Below are positions 12,490 through 23,136 of a DNA stretch of 64,000 nt, one piece after another. The stretch lies in assembly GCA_038501785.1 (NCBI GenBank), contig JBAMJR010000011.1, positions 1,249,501 through 1,313,500 on the forward strand, in the 5' to 3' direction. The notes below the pieces were generated by a model. It was given only the letters and a program-made list of their open reading frames with translations, was not told where the DNA came from and ran no database searches. The translations under genes were made by a program, and so were the position numbers. Position 1 is the stretch's first letter, and each line of letters begins with the position of its first letter. The DNA comes from Myoxocephalus aenaeus (Eukaryota > Chordata > Actinopteri > Perciformes > Cottidae).

Positions 12490-14421
12490 TATTTTAGGTG
12501 TGGTCATTTTGAAAGCACACACAATCTGTACTAATTTTATAATGTTCCTAATATTTTTATCATTACATTTTTGGGATTTTTAACAATGTTTTCAAAAGTT
12601 TAAGACGCTTAACGGTCAGTCCTGTGATCATTTACTGGCAAAGCACAACATGTAATGTGCATCGTAAAATGTGCATCGTAAAAAAAGAGGCTAATAAAAC
12701 AGAATTTAGCTTGTGTGTAATGTTGTCTGTCAAAATATATCCTTCCTTCATCCGTGAGATCCCTCCTGAAATAACACAGTAGATGACAAAGAAGTGTAGA
12801 GTTGCGGTTCAAGCATGTTTTCTTTCCTTTTGTTTGGATTATATTTTTTAAAACATTGGGTGACAGGTTTGGTCTGTAAAGATACATCTTGGACAGATGC
12901 TTAACCATATGAACTGTACGTTTTAGTGTGTGTTGGACTGTAGCTCAAAGTAGAGATGTGCAATCCTAGCGTTTGTCTTTTTGGCTGTCGAGCTAACATA
13001 TTTAAACTCTCAGTGATGTTATCTCAGAAAACCTTCAAATGAATACCTCAAACCAAACTGGGTTGTTTTATTGGAGGGAAAAAATATTCTCTCACCAGAT
13101 CATCCTGTCTTAACTCTGACCCACAATTCAAATTAAACTACACATTATAATATCACATAATATCTTTTGAATGTCTTCAGTTGCAGCAGCAGAGCCAGAC
13201 GTTGTAAACTCCTCTTAACTTCTCTCACGCTCTCAGATCCACTCGTGTATCTCTGGGAAAAAGAAAAAAAATGTCTTAATGTTCATAGCCCATAAGCTAG
13301 TTAGCTAGCTCATTAGCTCACTAAGGTGACAGGTTTGAATGAAACATAACACACACAAGACAAAAACCCACATGACAGTGTTGGCGGACATAGATATGGC
13401 AATAGAAAACTGATAAGGTTGTCAAGGTTACCTTGGTTTGGGCTCGAAGACTACAATTAATTTTTTTGCAAAAAAAAGGGGTGGATGAAGTTTGAAAGAT
13501 GTGATTGTTTACCAGACAGGCATGGTCTCAAAAGAGATGCAATTGGTTGCATTATGGGACGTTTGTCATTTGGGTGCACTGACCATTAAAATGTAAATTG
13601 TGTGTTTCATACTCTACAAAGGCTATTTTATATATTATATTATATTGTCAATGATTGTGTTCAAAATCTGTTCTTGCTGCCTTAAAGTCAGCCAGGAGCC
13701 TTATGATGATTGGTAATAATGTTAGACAACAGAGTGTGGGTACACACACACACATACGAAAACAACTTATACAGATGCTGAATCACAGCAAACTACTGAA
13801 TGCAAAGATCTGCCACAAAAGAAGATCTGCACACTGATAGCGCTCAGTTATTTTAGTTAATAGAGTGTAATCGGTTTTCTTTAGGCGTGGTCAAATCACC
13901 ATTACAAAGCAGAGTAGGTTGTAATCTGCTTGATCGAGAGTCAACTCTGGACCAATCAGGGCAGAGCAGGACAACCGTCTGATACTCACACATTGGGGAC
14001 AAAGCCAAAAACTGATGAAAACATCAAAATCAATATTATACAGGCAGATATTAAATCCATGCTGTCGCATGAATCACACAAATCATCCACAAGAAACAAT
14101 TATCATAGAAACTAAGCTATTATATAGAAAAAATAGGAGGCTGTAATATAGAATTGACCAAAAGAATTAAAGCAACAAAAGCAATGTGGCAGTTGGCCAG
14201 GAGTTGTATTGATGTACGCACAACAAGAAAACTATTGAGTGTGACGATGAAAACATATTCATTAAGATGTCCGGAAAAGTCCAGTAGATCATATGTTAGC
14301 AATGAAACGGTCAACATGCTCTAAATGTGTGAACTGTGTTTAAAGGGTTGGTCCATCAAATTACAAAAATAAATGTTTGTGTTACCTTGGGTGGTATGTG
14401 TCCCCATTAAAATAGTTTGGG

Positions 14422-14422
<1 letters not shown>
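12490..14422. other. Intergenic stretch, nothing recognised
   Basis: AT-rich sequence between the pla2g4a 3' flank and the first transposon. Open frames here are short and show no domain signature. A cluster of AGCTAG/TTAGCT words sits at about 13290-13325. I see no gene. Confidence 0.5.

Positions 14423-14456
<34 letters not shown>
14423..14456. repeat. (TA)n microsatellite
   Basis: About 17 TA units directly abutting the left end of the transposon at 14457. Confidence 0.95.
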
Positions 14457-14459
<3 letters not shown>

Positions 14460-14933
14460 TGGTGTATAAAGTACCCAAAAGCCGTACTTGAGTAAAAGTA
14501 AAGATACCTTACTGGAAAATTACTCCAGTAAAAGTAAAAGTCACCTAATAAAATACTACTTGAGTAAAAGTCTTAAAGTATCTAATATTTTCTGTACTTA
14601 AGTATCAAAAGTATTTTTCTGATATAAAATGTACTTAACTATTGAAAGTAAAAGTAGAAGTACATGCTTTTAATAAAAAAGCAAAGGGTCAGAATTTTGA
14701 GAATTATGAAGTTTATTCTTTTAAGTGCTGTGGCCACCATGACCAAGGACAAGGAGTTGTGTTGAAAATAACTGGGTTGGCTGTGATCCATCAATATATA
14801 TTATGTTCAACATAATATATTGTACCTAAGTATACTCTTGCATCTACTATGAACTTATCATCATAATTCTCCAAAAAGCAATATGACACTAAGGAGTTGT
14901 AACAGTGTGGTTATAAGTATGCTCATTCCGCCC

Positions 14934-14987
14934 GGTACCGGGCTGTGGGTCCCTTGGTACCGGGCTGTGGGTCCCTTGGTACCGGGC
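14934..14987. repeat. 22-bp tandem repeat, 2.5 copies, inside the transposon
   Basis: The unit GGTACCGGGCTGTGGGTCCC plus TT is repeated twice, with a third partial copy. It is GC-rich in AT-rich surroundings. Confidence 0.9.
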
Positions 14988-15097
14988 CGCACAGAAAGAA
15001 TGAATGGAAAATTAAAATTAAATTAAAAAAATAAAGGCCGGAACGATGTTTTATTGTGAAAAAAGACCGCATACATCCGTCTGTGGTAACCTCAGAC

Positions 15098-15127
15098 GTA
15101 ACCTCTTGACACATGTCAAGAGGTTAC
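15098..15127. repeat. Perfect hairpin, 14-bp arms
   Basis: GTAACCTCTTGACA at 15098-15111 pairs perfectly with 15114-15127 across a two-base CA loop. It lies inside the transposon at 14457-15777. Confidence 0.93.
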
Positions 15128-15268
15128 TCTGAAACGTAAAAAAGTCTGTTTAACTCTGCCGGTGTTCTGGATTAAAACCAAGGCAGAGTATCCTGAGATC
15201 GCCAAAAAAGCATGAAAACCTGCTTCCATTCCAACATCCTGTCTTTGTGCAGCGGGTTATAAATTAAG

Positions 15269-15355
15269 CAGTAGACTGGACTAAAGGTTTAGTTGGGAGT
15301 AGAGTCAGTAGACTGGACTAAAGGTTTAGTTAGGAGTAGAGTCAGTAGACTGGAC
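15269..15355. repeat. 37-bp tandem repeat, 2.3 copies
   Basis: Two 37-bp units (15269-15305 and 15306-15342) begin CAGTAGACTGGACTAAAGG and differ by one base. A 13-bp partial third copy follows. Confidence 0.9.
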
Positions 15356-16195
15356 ATAACGAACACACGTTGGGTGTCGTTGTCTCCCGTCTCTCCGAGG
15401 TCGGACCCGTTCCGTGAAAATATTGTCTTCACGTAACCGGTCTGTGGCGCATAAAGGTTTGGGAGTGCTGGACGAGAGGATGTAGAGGACTAATGCATAA
15501 TATTGTGATTCGCAAAACCTGCTTGGTGGAGTCTGTGTTCTGTGTTTTTTTTCTTCTAAAGATAGATTTGATTTTGTAGCGAGTAACGAAGGTTTCAGGG
15601 GAAATGAGGATGAGTAAAAGTACCAGTTTTCTTTGCAAAATGTAGTGAAGTAAAAGTAAAAGAAAATATAGAATATAAAATAACAGAAATATAAATAGTA
15701 AAGTAGAGTACAGATATCCCAAAAAACTACTTAAGTACAGTAACGAAGTATTTCTACTTCGTTACTATACACCACTGGGAGGTGGCAGAAATCTCAGACA
15801 CAGAATCCAAACCTGGACAAATAAAGCCAAAATTATCTGCATGGGTTGAAGAGTCATGAGAGACGATCATTTGGATTCACTGAGCTTTAGAATGCACCAT
15901 AAATTGTGCATTTCATGTGCTGTAAATAATGAAATCTTAAAATTGGATATCTCAAAACTAGTGCTGTCAAGCGATTAAAATATTTAATCGCGATTAATTG
16001 CATTTATGTCATAGTTAACTCGCGATTAATCGCAATTTTTTTTTTTTCATTTTAATGCTCTTATCAACATGAAAAAGTGAATTGGCTTGCTTTATGCACA
16101 TTTTTTATTTTATTGAAAAACAACTGCCAAACAGGGCGGTACAAAATAAAATTATAAAGTGCACATTTCAGGTAAACAAGGGTTTACAAAATAAA

Positions 16196-17403
16196 ATTAG
16201 CCTTCTCAGTTTCGTGCAACTTCTGAACGTGGCTTGTAATGGTGGCTCTCGAAGGCAATTCGTAGGTCCTGTCGTTGGATGCGATGCGTATGATATCAGC
16301 TAGACCAGGGGTCAGCAACCTTTCCTATCCAAAGAGCCATTTTTTCCACACAAAAAATATGTCTGGAGCCGCAAAAGTGATTTGATATCACAGCTTACAT
16401 ATATACAAAAAAACTATAGTTTGTTGTATTTATGAAATTATAGAACAAGAATAAAGACACTTTTTGACATTGTGTTGCTATTTTACCTGTTTATAACTAT
16501 CAAACTCTTATTAAGAGGAGACAAAACATAGTCATGTGTCAACTACATTGAGGTCAATTAAAAGCACAGCTATCCGGACCTTTAGTTCTGTCTATATATG
16601 TGGCTCGTGTGGTAGAGTGTTCGCCCTGTAATCGCAAGGTAGCAAGCAGGTTCGATATCTGTCCTCTTCACAGGAGTTTCACATTTTAAAAGGCATATCT
16701 TGTGTTACGTATCAAGCATACAGGTCAGCAGCATCGTTGGCAGTGAAAGCAAATGAATACGTCCACGCAGAATGAAACGCTCTACTTTCCTCCGTGACTT
16801 ATCTTTTTTATTTATTTATCCGTTGATAAGCGAGGGCGGAGCTGTGAATCACGAGTAGCCACATGCAGGGGAAGAGGCTTGACAGCTACGTGACAGGATG
16901 TGACGCACATTTTAGTTAAAGAAATATTTAAACATTTAGTTTTATTTTCAGTGACCCAATATCACCTCAAACTCCAAGATAAGAGGAATTCCTTTTGAAA
17001 GTTTTTCCACTGGGCAAAAAAAAAAAGAATAAAATAAAAACGTCTTTTTTTTTGTGTCAAAGCCTCAGGGAGCCACAACAGACGGGCTAAAGAGCCGCAT
17101 GCGGCTCCGGAGCCGCGGGTTGCCGACCCCTGAGCTAGACCCTCGTCCTCCACAACGTTAACAGGCCTACACGCAGTAGCCACCCATTTAGCTATGGCTG
17201 CAATAAGTTTGCTCTTCGTTGTGGTGTCCATGCGTTTCTGTCATCCATTCTTGTCTGCTATGACGAGGGGGCGCAGAGTTAGCATCAGCTGTGTGCTTGG
17301 CCATCAAGTGGTATTTCAGACTGGATAGGCTACGATGATAGCTCAGTTCACAATGACAAAAGGCACATACCACTCTGGTCTTGTCAAGGGAACCATCTGA
17401 CAA
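16196..17403 (-). pseudogene. hAT transposase N-terminal fragment (BED zinc finger), split by a transposon
   Basis: Read right to left, 17403-17260 encodes a BED-type finger with CAFC, then SSLKYHLMAKH (Cys-Cys-His-His spacing). After a frame change around 17232-17260 come TTTKSKLIAAIAKWVATA and NVVEDEGLA. The inner hAT interrupts the frame there at 17132. The same frame resumes at about 16304 with ADIIRIASND, YELPSRATI and HVQKLHE, then is lost. The order matches ZBED/hAT transposases, in which the BED finger is followed by an I..W.A...RP..VVEDEG block. Truncation, frameshift and insertion make it dead. Confidence 0.85.
16306..17132. mobile_element. Nested non-autonomous hAT element, 827 bp, with 8-bp TSD
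   Basis: The left end CAGGGGTCAGCAACC and the right end GGTTGCCGACCCCTG are imperfect inverted repeats. The duplication AGCTAGAC lies exactly outside both ends (16298-16305 and 17133-17140). The right arm also contains the GCGGCTCCGGAGCCGC palindrome typical of this repeat group. No transposase frame is present, so it was mobilised in trans. Confidence 0.95.
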
Positions 17404-17687
17404 CTATTTGAAAGTAAACTTTCCATTCATTAGCGTCTTATCATTAATGTTGCCGTATTGCGCTCACCATTCATTCATTTCAAACCGTAACGTTAGCCTA
17501 GCTTCCAAGCCCAAGCGGCGTGCCTATTGTTTTGCTTCCGGTTGACCTACATCCGACGTGGCGCTCGCGAGAAAAAAATTGAAAACTTAAAATGCGTTAA
17601 CGCCGTTAATAAAATTGACGCCGTTAAAATTGGTTTGCGTTAACGCCGTTATTAACGCGCTAATATGACAGCACTACTCAAAACCAA

Positions 17688-17690
<3 letters not shown>

Positions 17691-17754
<64 letters not shown>
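17691..17754. repeat. (TA)n microsatellite
   Basis: 32 uninterrupted TA units shortly after the right TSD of the outer hAT element. Confidence 0.97.
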
Positions 17755-17757
<3 letters not shown>

Positions 17758-18671
17758 TTACTGTGGTGTATTTTATACAGTAGAAATAACATGTTCTTTG
17801 TATTTTTTTGTCAGTGTTTGTGTCCAAAGTCCTGACTAGCTTGTCTCATATTTAGGTGGAGTCGACTGATAGTGTGTTATTTAACAAATCTTAAAGCATA
17901 AGCATCACCATTATGATACTCAAAACATAAATAGCTCAATGTGATGTTACAAAACAACACACCAGGACCCCTTTCACCTCCAGAAAGCAGGACGCCACCC
18001 ACAATCGTCGCTCAGGCTGAAGACCTGCTCCAACGCAGCACCGCTAATTCATTACATTCCCCAATTAAATCATCATAAGTAATATTCCCATCATATGAAC
18101 GTACTTATTAAGGGCTTAGGATCCTTTGCAATGCTCTTAGTTCTTTTCTCTGGCACGGAAGCACCTGGCCCGGTGCCCTGCAGGTTTGAGATTGAGGCTT
18201 TTTTCAAAGTTCATCCCCTCTGCAGGAAACGGCCTCAATATTGAAATTTTCCAGGGCTTGTTAATTTGCACATTCACGTGAGGGTCATGTATGTGCCTGT
18301 AACCTCGCCTTTTGATGTGCTGAGTCATTCACATAGCACAGACGGGTTGGGGCACCCCACAAAGCCCGCATTGAAGACACTCATGACCAATGCACGCAAG
18401 GCTGTGTGTGTGTGTGTGCGAGAGAGAGGGAGTGGAGGGAAGACAGAGAGAGAGAAGGAAAAGAAATGAGCATGTGTAAATGCATGGGTGTTTATTGTCT
18501 ACAGGAGAGCTGGTGGGGGGTTAAATGAAATTCCTCCGTTTCCCAATCATAATATCCTGCTTTTCTGGTTGTGGTATTGAGCTTTACATCCATCTGGTGC
18601 AGTGAGCAACAATATTTTACTCTCTTGGAACGGACCAGTTCATGAGTCAGATAAGTCAGTTAAGTCAGATA

Positions 18672-18673
<2 letters not shown>
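17755..18673. other. Intergenic stretch, nothing recognised
   Basis: No open frame with domain character. There is a GA-rich patch near 18419-18465. I see no gene or transposon ends. Confidence 0.5.

Positions 18674-18750
<77 letters not shown>
18674..18750. repeat. (TG)n microsatellite with GC-containing tail
   Basis: About 38 TG units followed by GCGCGCGAGTGCG and alternating GTGCGTG to about 18800. Purine-pyrimidine alternation is continuous over more than 100 bp. Confidence 0.97.
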
Positions 18751-18752
<2 letters not shown>

Positions 18753-18800
18753 CGCGCGAGTGCGTGTGCGTGTGCGTGTGTGTATGTGTGTGCATGTGTT

Positions 18801-19763
18801 GGAGGGAATGGGAGGTCCACAGTGGGTAATACATCAACCAGTGCTCATGGTCCCCTGGTTATGTTCTCAAATTGGGGAGAAAGCTTTGAAAGTTACATAA
18901 ATGGCGGGAGGTCTGGGGGTCCTGGCTTCAGAAAAAAAAAGTAATTTCAAACAAATATCCTGCATTTCTACACCACCTAAACTTTTGGATTAACCCTCTC
19001 ACTATAGCCTCTCACTATAGCCCAAATAATAATATCAACAGGGCTAATGCAAAGTGTTAATAGCCACATTACACTTAAAGGAGAAAACAAAACAGTTAGC
19101 TAACGTTGACATGGAAGGTGGAATTAGTTTTTACTTGTTTTTGTGATTTGCTGAAATTCAAATGCACATTTTGTTTTTTTTAAGACTAAAAGTTTCTTTT
19201 TTTTCCCTATTTGAATGATGGGAATGCATTCACTATATTGCTGCATTGCTCAGGCGCCGGTGTTATCCTTTGGCCTTCTGAGGCGAAGCGCGCCTGCAGT
19301 CTAGACAGGTCAGATAAGGAAATTAAAAATTCCACTTCCAACAAAAAGTAGGCCTCAATGAAATGTAGGCGTATCCCACTTTCCATACTTCCCAGAAAAG
19401 TCCTGTGTGTCATAAACTAGTTTCTCTTGGTCAGGATCCACACACATATTGTGTGCCTGTTACCGTTGGCAACATCACAGGACTGCAAGCCAGAATTTAA
19501 CATGAGCTCATGTGAGTTTGAGGATGAAAAGATTGGCAGGCAGCAAAACGTTCACCCATTTTTCTGGCAGCTTGAAAAGCGGATCTATTTGTTTGTGTTT
19601 ATTCAAAATTGTCTCTCTGATTCAAATAAAGATGAGTGTGTGCATTAGCGACATGGTCTTACTAAAAAACTTTTTTTGTGACGCAGGAAACCCCTGACAT
19701 CACGGAGCTGACGCGGTTGGCTACATTAGTGGCTGAGTTCAATAAATAACGGATGCAGTGACT

Positions 19764-19766
<3 letters not shown>
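18801..19766. other. Intergenic stretch, nothing recognised
   Basis: Only short open frames without domain signatures. One small direct duplication, CTCTCACTATAGC, occurs twice at about 18997-19021. Confidence 0.5.
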
Positions 19767-19845
<79 letters not shown>

Positions 19846-19852
19846 ACACACA
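19767..19852. repeat. (CA)n microsatellite
   Basis: About 37 CA units to 19840, then TACACACACACA. Confidence 0.97.
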
Positions 19853-20799
19853 TACGTGCAGAAGATCATCTGTTTGGATTCCATCACATAAAGCAAACTA
19901 AATCCTCATCATTATAGGAAGCAATCACACACTTACAGCACCCCTGTGTGTGTGCAATATTTCATAATTCTCTTCTTGCGCACGTGTTTTTGATAGAGAG
20001 ATATTTATCTCAGTGATGCTAATTGTTAAATAAATTGGCTGTTCTTGGACAGATATAAACATCACAATAGACCACACTAATAAATAAGAATGTGAAATAA
20101 AGTAATTGTATGTTTTACAGGCTAAAGACTAAGAAACTGCCAAGTAGTAGCAGTAGAAGCACTAGACTTATAAATGTGTTTTTTGCGAGCAGTTACATCA
20201 TATTGATAACATAGTAAGTTAAAAAGATATTCAGAATATAGTCATTCACAACTGTCAGATGCACAAACACGTCATTTATAAAAACCATCCTACATTTTCA
20301 GTCCCTGTCAGTAATGGATGTGGTGGCTTTTTAATGACGTGAGAAAAACTGTGTGCCTTCTACAATTACACACATACATTTTTTGAACTGATACGTTTGA
20401 CTAAACACATTCAAATTAGACTACTGTTTATAATTTTGTTTAAATTAGATACATTTAACTATAAAGGGATTTGATATTATATTTGTCATACCTCGTAAAG
20501 AAGACTCTGGAACAACATTTAGATCCTAATGTATGGAGATACAATTCACAAAATCAGTTAAATAAATAGATAAATGGAAATATTGTGATTTTTTTAATAT
20601 GTAGAAACATGTTCAGAATGTTTTGGTGCTTTGGTATTGACTTGCACTAAATAGGTATGTTGCCAGTGAGCTGCTTTCAACGACAGTGGTCATATTTCCT
20701 GTGTCTTGTCGCCCTCTGTCGACCAAAAATGCGAACTACAGCTATATGACCTGCAGTTTCACATGTTGACCACTAGGGGCGATGTCATGAACGCGGAAG
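19853..20799. other. Intergenic stretch upstream of arpc5
   Basis: AT-rich and non-coding. Close to the gene it contains GTCGCCCTCTGTCGACC (20708-20724) and CCACTAGGGGCG (20771-20782), which look like weak CTCF-type words in opposite orientations. Confidence 0.4.
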
Positions 20800-20957
20800 C
20801 AAAAAACACCCAGCGCAAAAAGGGAGGAAGTCAGGAAGCCGCCCGCTTGTGACAGCAGTATCACTGAAAAGCACAGTAAAAAAAAAAGAGGCCGGGGCTG
20901 GAGCTTGAACCCTTATCTTTTTCGGTGAGAGCCAGACTTTGAGAAAACGCTCGCGAC
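20800..20957 (+). promoter_or_regulatory. arpc5: Probable arpc5 promoter and 5' UTR
   Basis: The 158 bases before the ATG are GC-richer than the surroundings. They hold several GGAAG ETS-type words (for example AGGGAGGAAGTCAGGAAGCCG, in parts) and no TATA box, as expected for a housekeeping promoter. The transcription start cannot be placed precisely. No upstream ATG was noticed in the last 80 bases. Confidence 0.5.
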
Positions 20958-23136
20958 ATGTCGAAGAACACCGTGGGCGCCCGCTTCAGGCGAGTAGACG
21001 TGGACGAGTACGACGAGAACAAATTTGTGGACGAGGAGGAAGGAGGAGAAAACCAGCTGGGTCCCGACGAGGCAGAGGTGGACTCCCTCATCAGACAATA
21101 TCCTTTAGTTACATGATTAGCTAGCCTGCAGTCTGTGCGCGTGCACGGCCTGCTCGGGTAAACACACACAGACAACACGGTCTGTGTGTGTTTCGATTTA
21201 TCTGCATATTTCGTCTTTGTTTATCGCTTTTCGTTTGAATGGGTGTTTTGTAAGTAGGCCAGTCGTCACTGTCCAGACTTGCCTGGCTGTCACATTCCAG
21301 GGATTTCTGCCCCAAGACGGAACAGGCTTGTTATGCATGTTATATCAACGGAAAGCTGGTGTGCATTTGTACAACTAAACGTCACAAGTTCACCATTTCA
21401 TCTTATACAGCTTTAATTGACCGCCGTGTCTTTGAATACTCGTGCAACGTCGTTGTGTGTTTTGCATGCTAGCTTAGTAGGATAAGTGTTGGAAGAAACA
21501 CAAGTTGACTCATGTCCTAAAAATCTATTTTTAATTTGGTACAACAAACTCTATTTGTGTATGCTCGTCTATTGAAAAGGCTTGGAGGTGTTTGTGTAAA
21601 GTCTGAAGCCAGCAGTTTCAGTCCTGGAGGCCTTATAAGGCATGAAAGTGCAGCACTTCCTCATTGAATGGGACCTCCCATGTTGCAGTACAGGAGCGTT
21701 AAAGACTTGCAATAACAAACTCTAAATAGAAACATGAAAACTAACCTGACATGCCTTTATTTACATTTAAGTTAATCTAAAATAGGGATCTCTTACCAGC
21801 CGGTATGGAGAGGATGAATATTACAGTAAGTTACAGTTATTGCAAAAACTCAACTTTTAATACATATGAACATGTATTGTTTCAACACAGACTTGGAAAC
21901 ATGTAAACCTATTAAAGACTGGCATTTAAGGGCTTGTATAATAGCAAGGAAATGTAATTTATCTTGCACGTAAACTCAGTGTGTTTTACATTAAAATACA
22001 TGTGCAAAGACCCCAAGAAACTCACAGCTATCTTGAAGACATACATCACACAGTCACTGATCATAAACCTGCATATTTCTGTTGTGACAGGTCTCAGGTC
22101 ATCAGGCAGGATCAGGCTCTTATTCTAATTAGTTAGAAAAACACTAATAATGGCTCCACACTTGGCTTATGTATCATATTTGGGCTTGTAGCCGACATTG
22201 TGATTAGGAGGTCGCCCTCTGCTGTGCTGTGTTGCATCCTTAACTCTCCCTGCACAGGAAATCTCATGCAGGCTTTACAAGCGGTCCTGAAGAACCCGCC
22301 AATCAACACAAAGAACCAGAACGTCAAGGTGGGTTTGGTCAATAATGGTCAGCTGAGCATTTGCCAAATTCCTGTTAAACAACGAGCCGAACAAGTGGGC
22401 CGTGATTCAGAGGTCTGGAACCAGCCTCGTAATCAACTCCATAGCAACTCCCATCTTCACACACCTCTCCTTTTTTGTTGTTGTTTTGTTTGCAGGATCG
22501 TGCTGAGGGTTTGGTGCTGAAGGTGCTCAGCGCCTTTAAGAGCAGTGACATTGAGAAAGGGGTGCAGTCCCTCGACAAGAACGGCGTGGACCTGCTGATG
22601 AAATACATCTACAAAGGCTTCGAGAGGCCATCAGAAAACAGCAGCGCCGTCCTGCTGCAGTGGCATGAAAAGGTAAATATTTGCATTACGAAAAGACCAA
22701 CTTTTGATTTATCGATTAAACTGGCTTCACTAGAGGGAGAAGATGCCGCTGATGAGCAAGATTTAAATTGAAACTCCTCAAGTACCCAGTGGTTGCTGGT
22801 TCCTCTTAGATGTAGCTTTAGCAGTAATGTTACTCTAATATGTCAAAGAAACTTGATAACTGTTTAGAAATGATGACAAAAGAACGATGCTCATCGCTAA
22901 TGCTTCTTTAACGGCATCATGTGTGGGCTCTAGTTTGAGGCCATGGTGGGAGTTTGAGATTAAATGTGACCACACAATGCCACAACTCTGCATACCGGAT
23001 GCATTTAACAGAAACGTAGTTTCAGTACCAATAAAAATAACCTGACCATATTTTTTTTGTCCTGTGCCTTCAGGCTCTGGCAGCTGGAGGAGTAGGCAGC
23101 ATCGTCAGGGTACTAACAGCGAGGAAGACGGTCTAG
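20958..23136 (+). CDS. arpc5: Actin-related protein 2/3 complex subunit 5 (p16-Arc), complete
   Basis: The smallest subunit of the Arp2/3 complex, which nucleates branched actin filaments in the cytoplasm. Four exons give 150 residues: 20958-21097, 22256-22328, 22496-22672, 23074-23136 (TAG stop). The protein starts MSKNTVGARFRRVDVDEYDE and contains the acidic VDEEEGGE stretch, LKNPPINTK, DIEKGVQSLDKNGVDLLMKY, IYKGFERPSE and [20 protein letters not shown]. It ends RKTV, which matches vertebrate ARPC5 (151 residues) better than ARPC5L. Intron 1 has AT-AC borders of the minor-spliceosome class: the first exon ends ...AGA CA, the next starts A GGA AAT, and the join restores Arg-Gln-Gly. Introns 2 and 3 are GT-AG. 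The ATG has the upstream context GCGAC and is the first in frame. Confidence 0.98.
21098..21106 (+). promoter_or_regulatory. arpc5: U12-type 5' splice site of arpc5 intron 1
   Basis: ATATCCTTT directly follows exon 1 and is a perfect match to the AT-AC minor-intron donor consensus. No GT donor nearby keeps the reading frame: using the GT at 21114 would add Tyr-Pro-Leu and shift the frame at the acceptor. Confidence 0.95.
22237..22255 (+). promoter_or_regulatory. arpc5: U12-type branch site and AC acceptor of arpc5 intron 1
   Basis: TCCTTAAC at 22237-22244 matches the U12 branch consensus. The branch adenosine is at 22242 or 22243, and the intron ends in CAC at 22253-22255, about 12 bases downstream, which is the optimal spacing. 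There is no long pyrimidine tract, as expected. Confidence 0.93.

Larger units (their letters stand above)
14457..15777. mobile_element. DNA transposon with CAGTGGTGTATA ends (hAT-like, non-autonomous)
   Basis: The left end CAGTGGTGTATA (14457-14468) is mirrored exactly by TATACACCACTG at 15766-15777, a perfect 12-bp terminal inverted repeat. Both subterminal regions are rich in AAGTA/TACTT words, with AGTAAAAGTA motifs recurring on both sides. There is no transposase frame. The interior holds short tandem repeats and a perfect hairpin. The left flank is a TA microsatellite, so an 8-bp target duplication cannot be verified; the right flank GGAGGTGG does not match it. Superfamily assignment rests on the ends only. 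Confidence 0.75.
15959..17676. mobile_element. hAT transposon remnant (outer element) with 8-bp TSD
   Basis: The ends TAGTGCTGTCA (15959) and TGACAGCACTA (to 17676) are inverted repeats. The element is flanked on both sides by the 8-bp duplication CTCAAAAC (15951-15958 and 17677-17684), which is the hAT signature. Subterminal regions are full of TTAATCGC and GCGTTAACGCCGTTA-type repeats. It carries part of a BED-finger hAT transposase on the minus strand. It has itself been invaded by another hAT at 16306-17132; without that insertion and its duplicated 8 bp it would be about 883 bp. Confidence 0.93.

Noticed and set aside
21098..21124. Extension of arpc5 exon 1 past the AT-AC donor to an in-frame stop, or use of the GT at 21114
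   Set aside because: Either choice destroys the conserved ARPC5 sequence or shifts the frame. The minor-intron borders restore it exactly.
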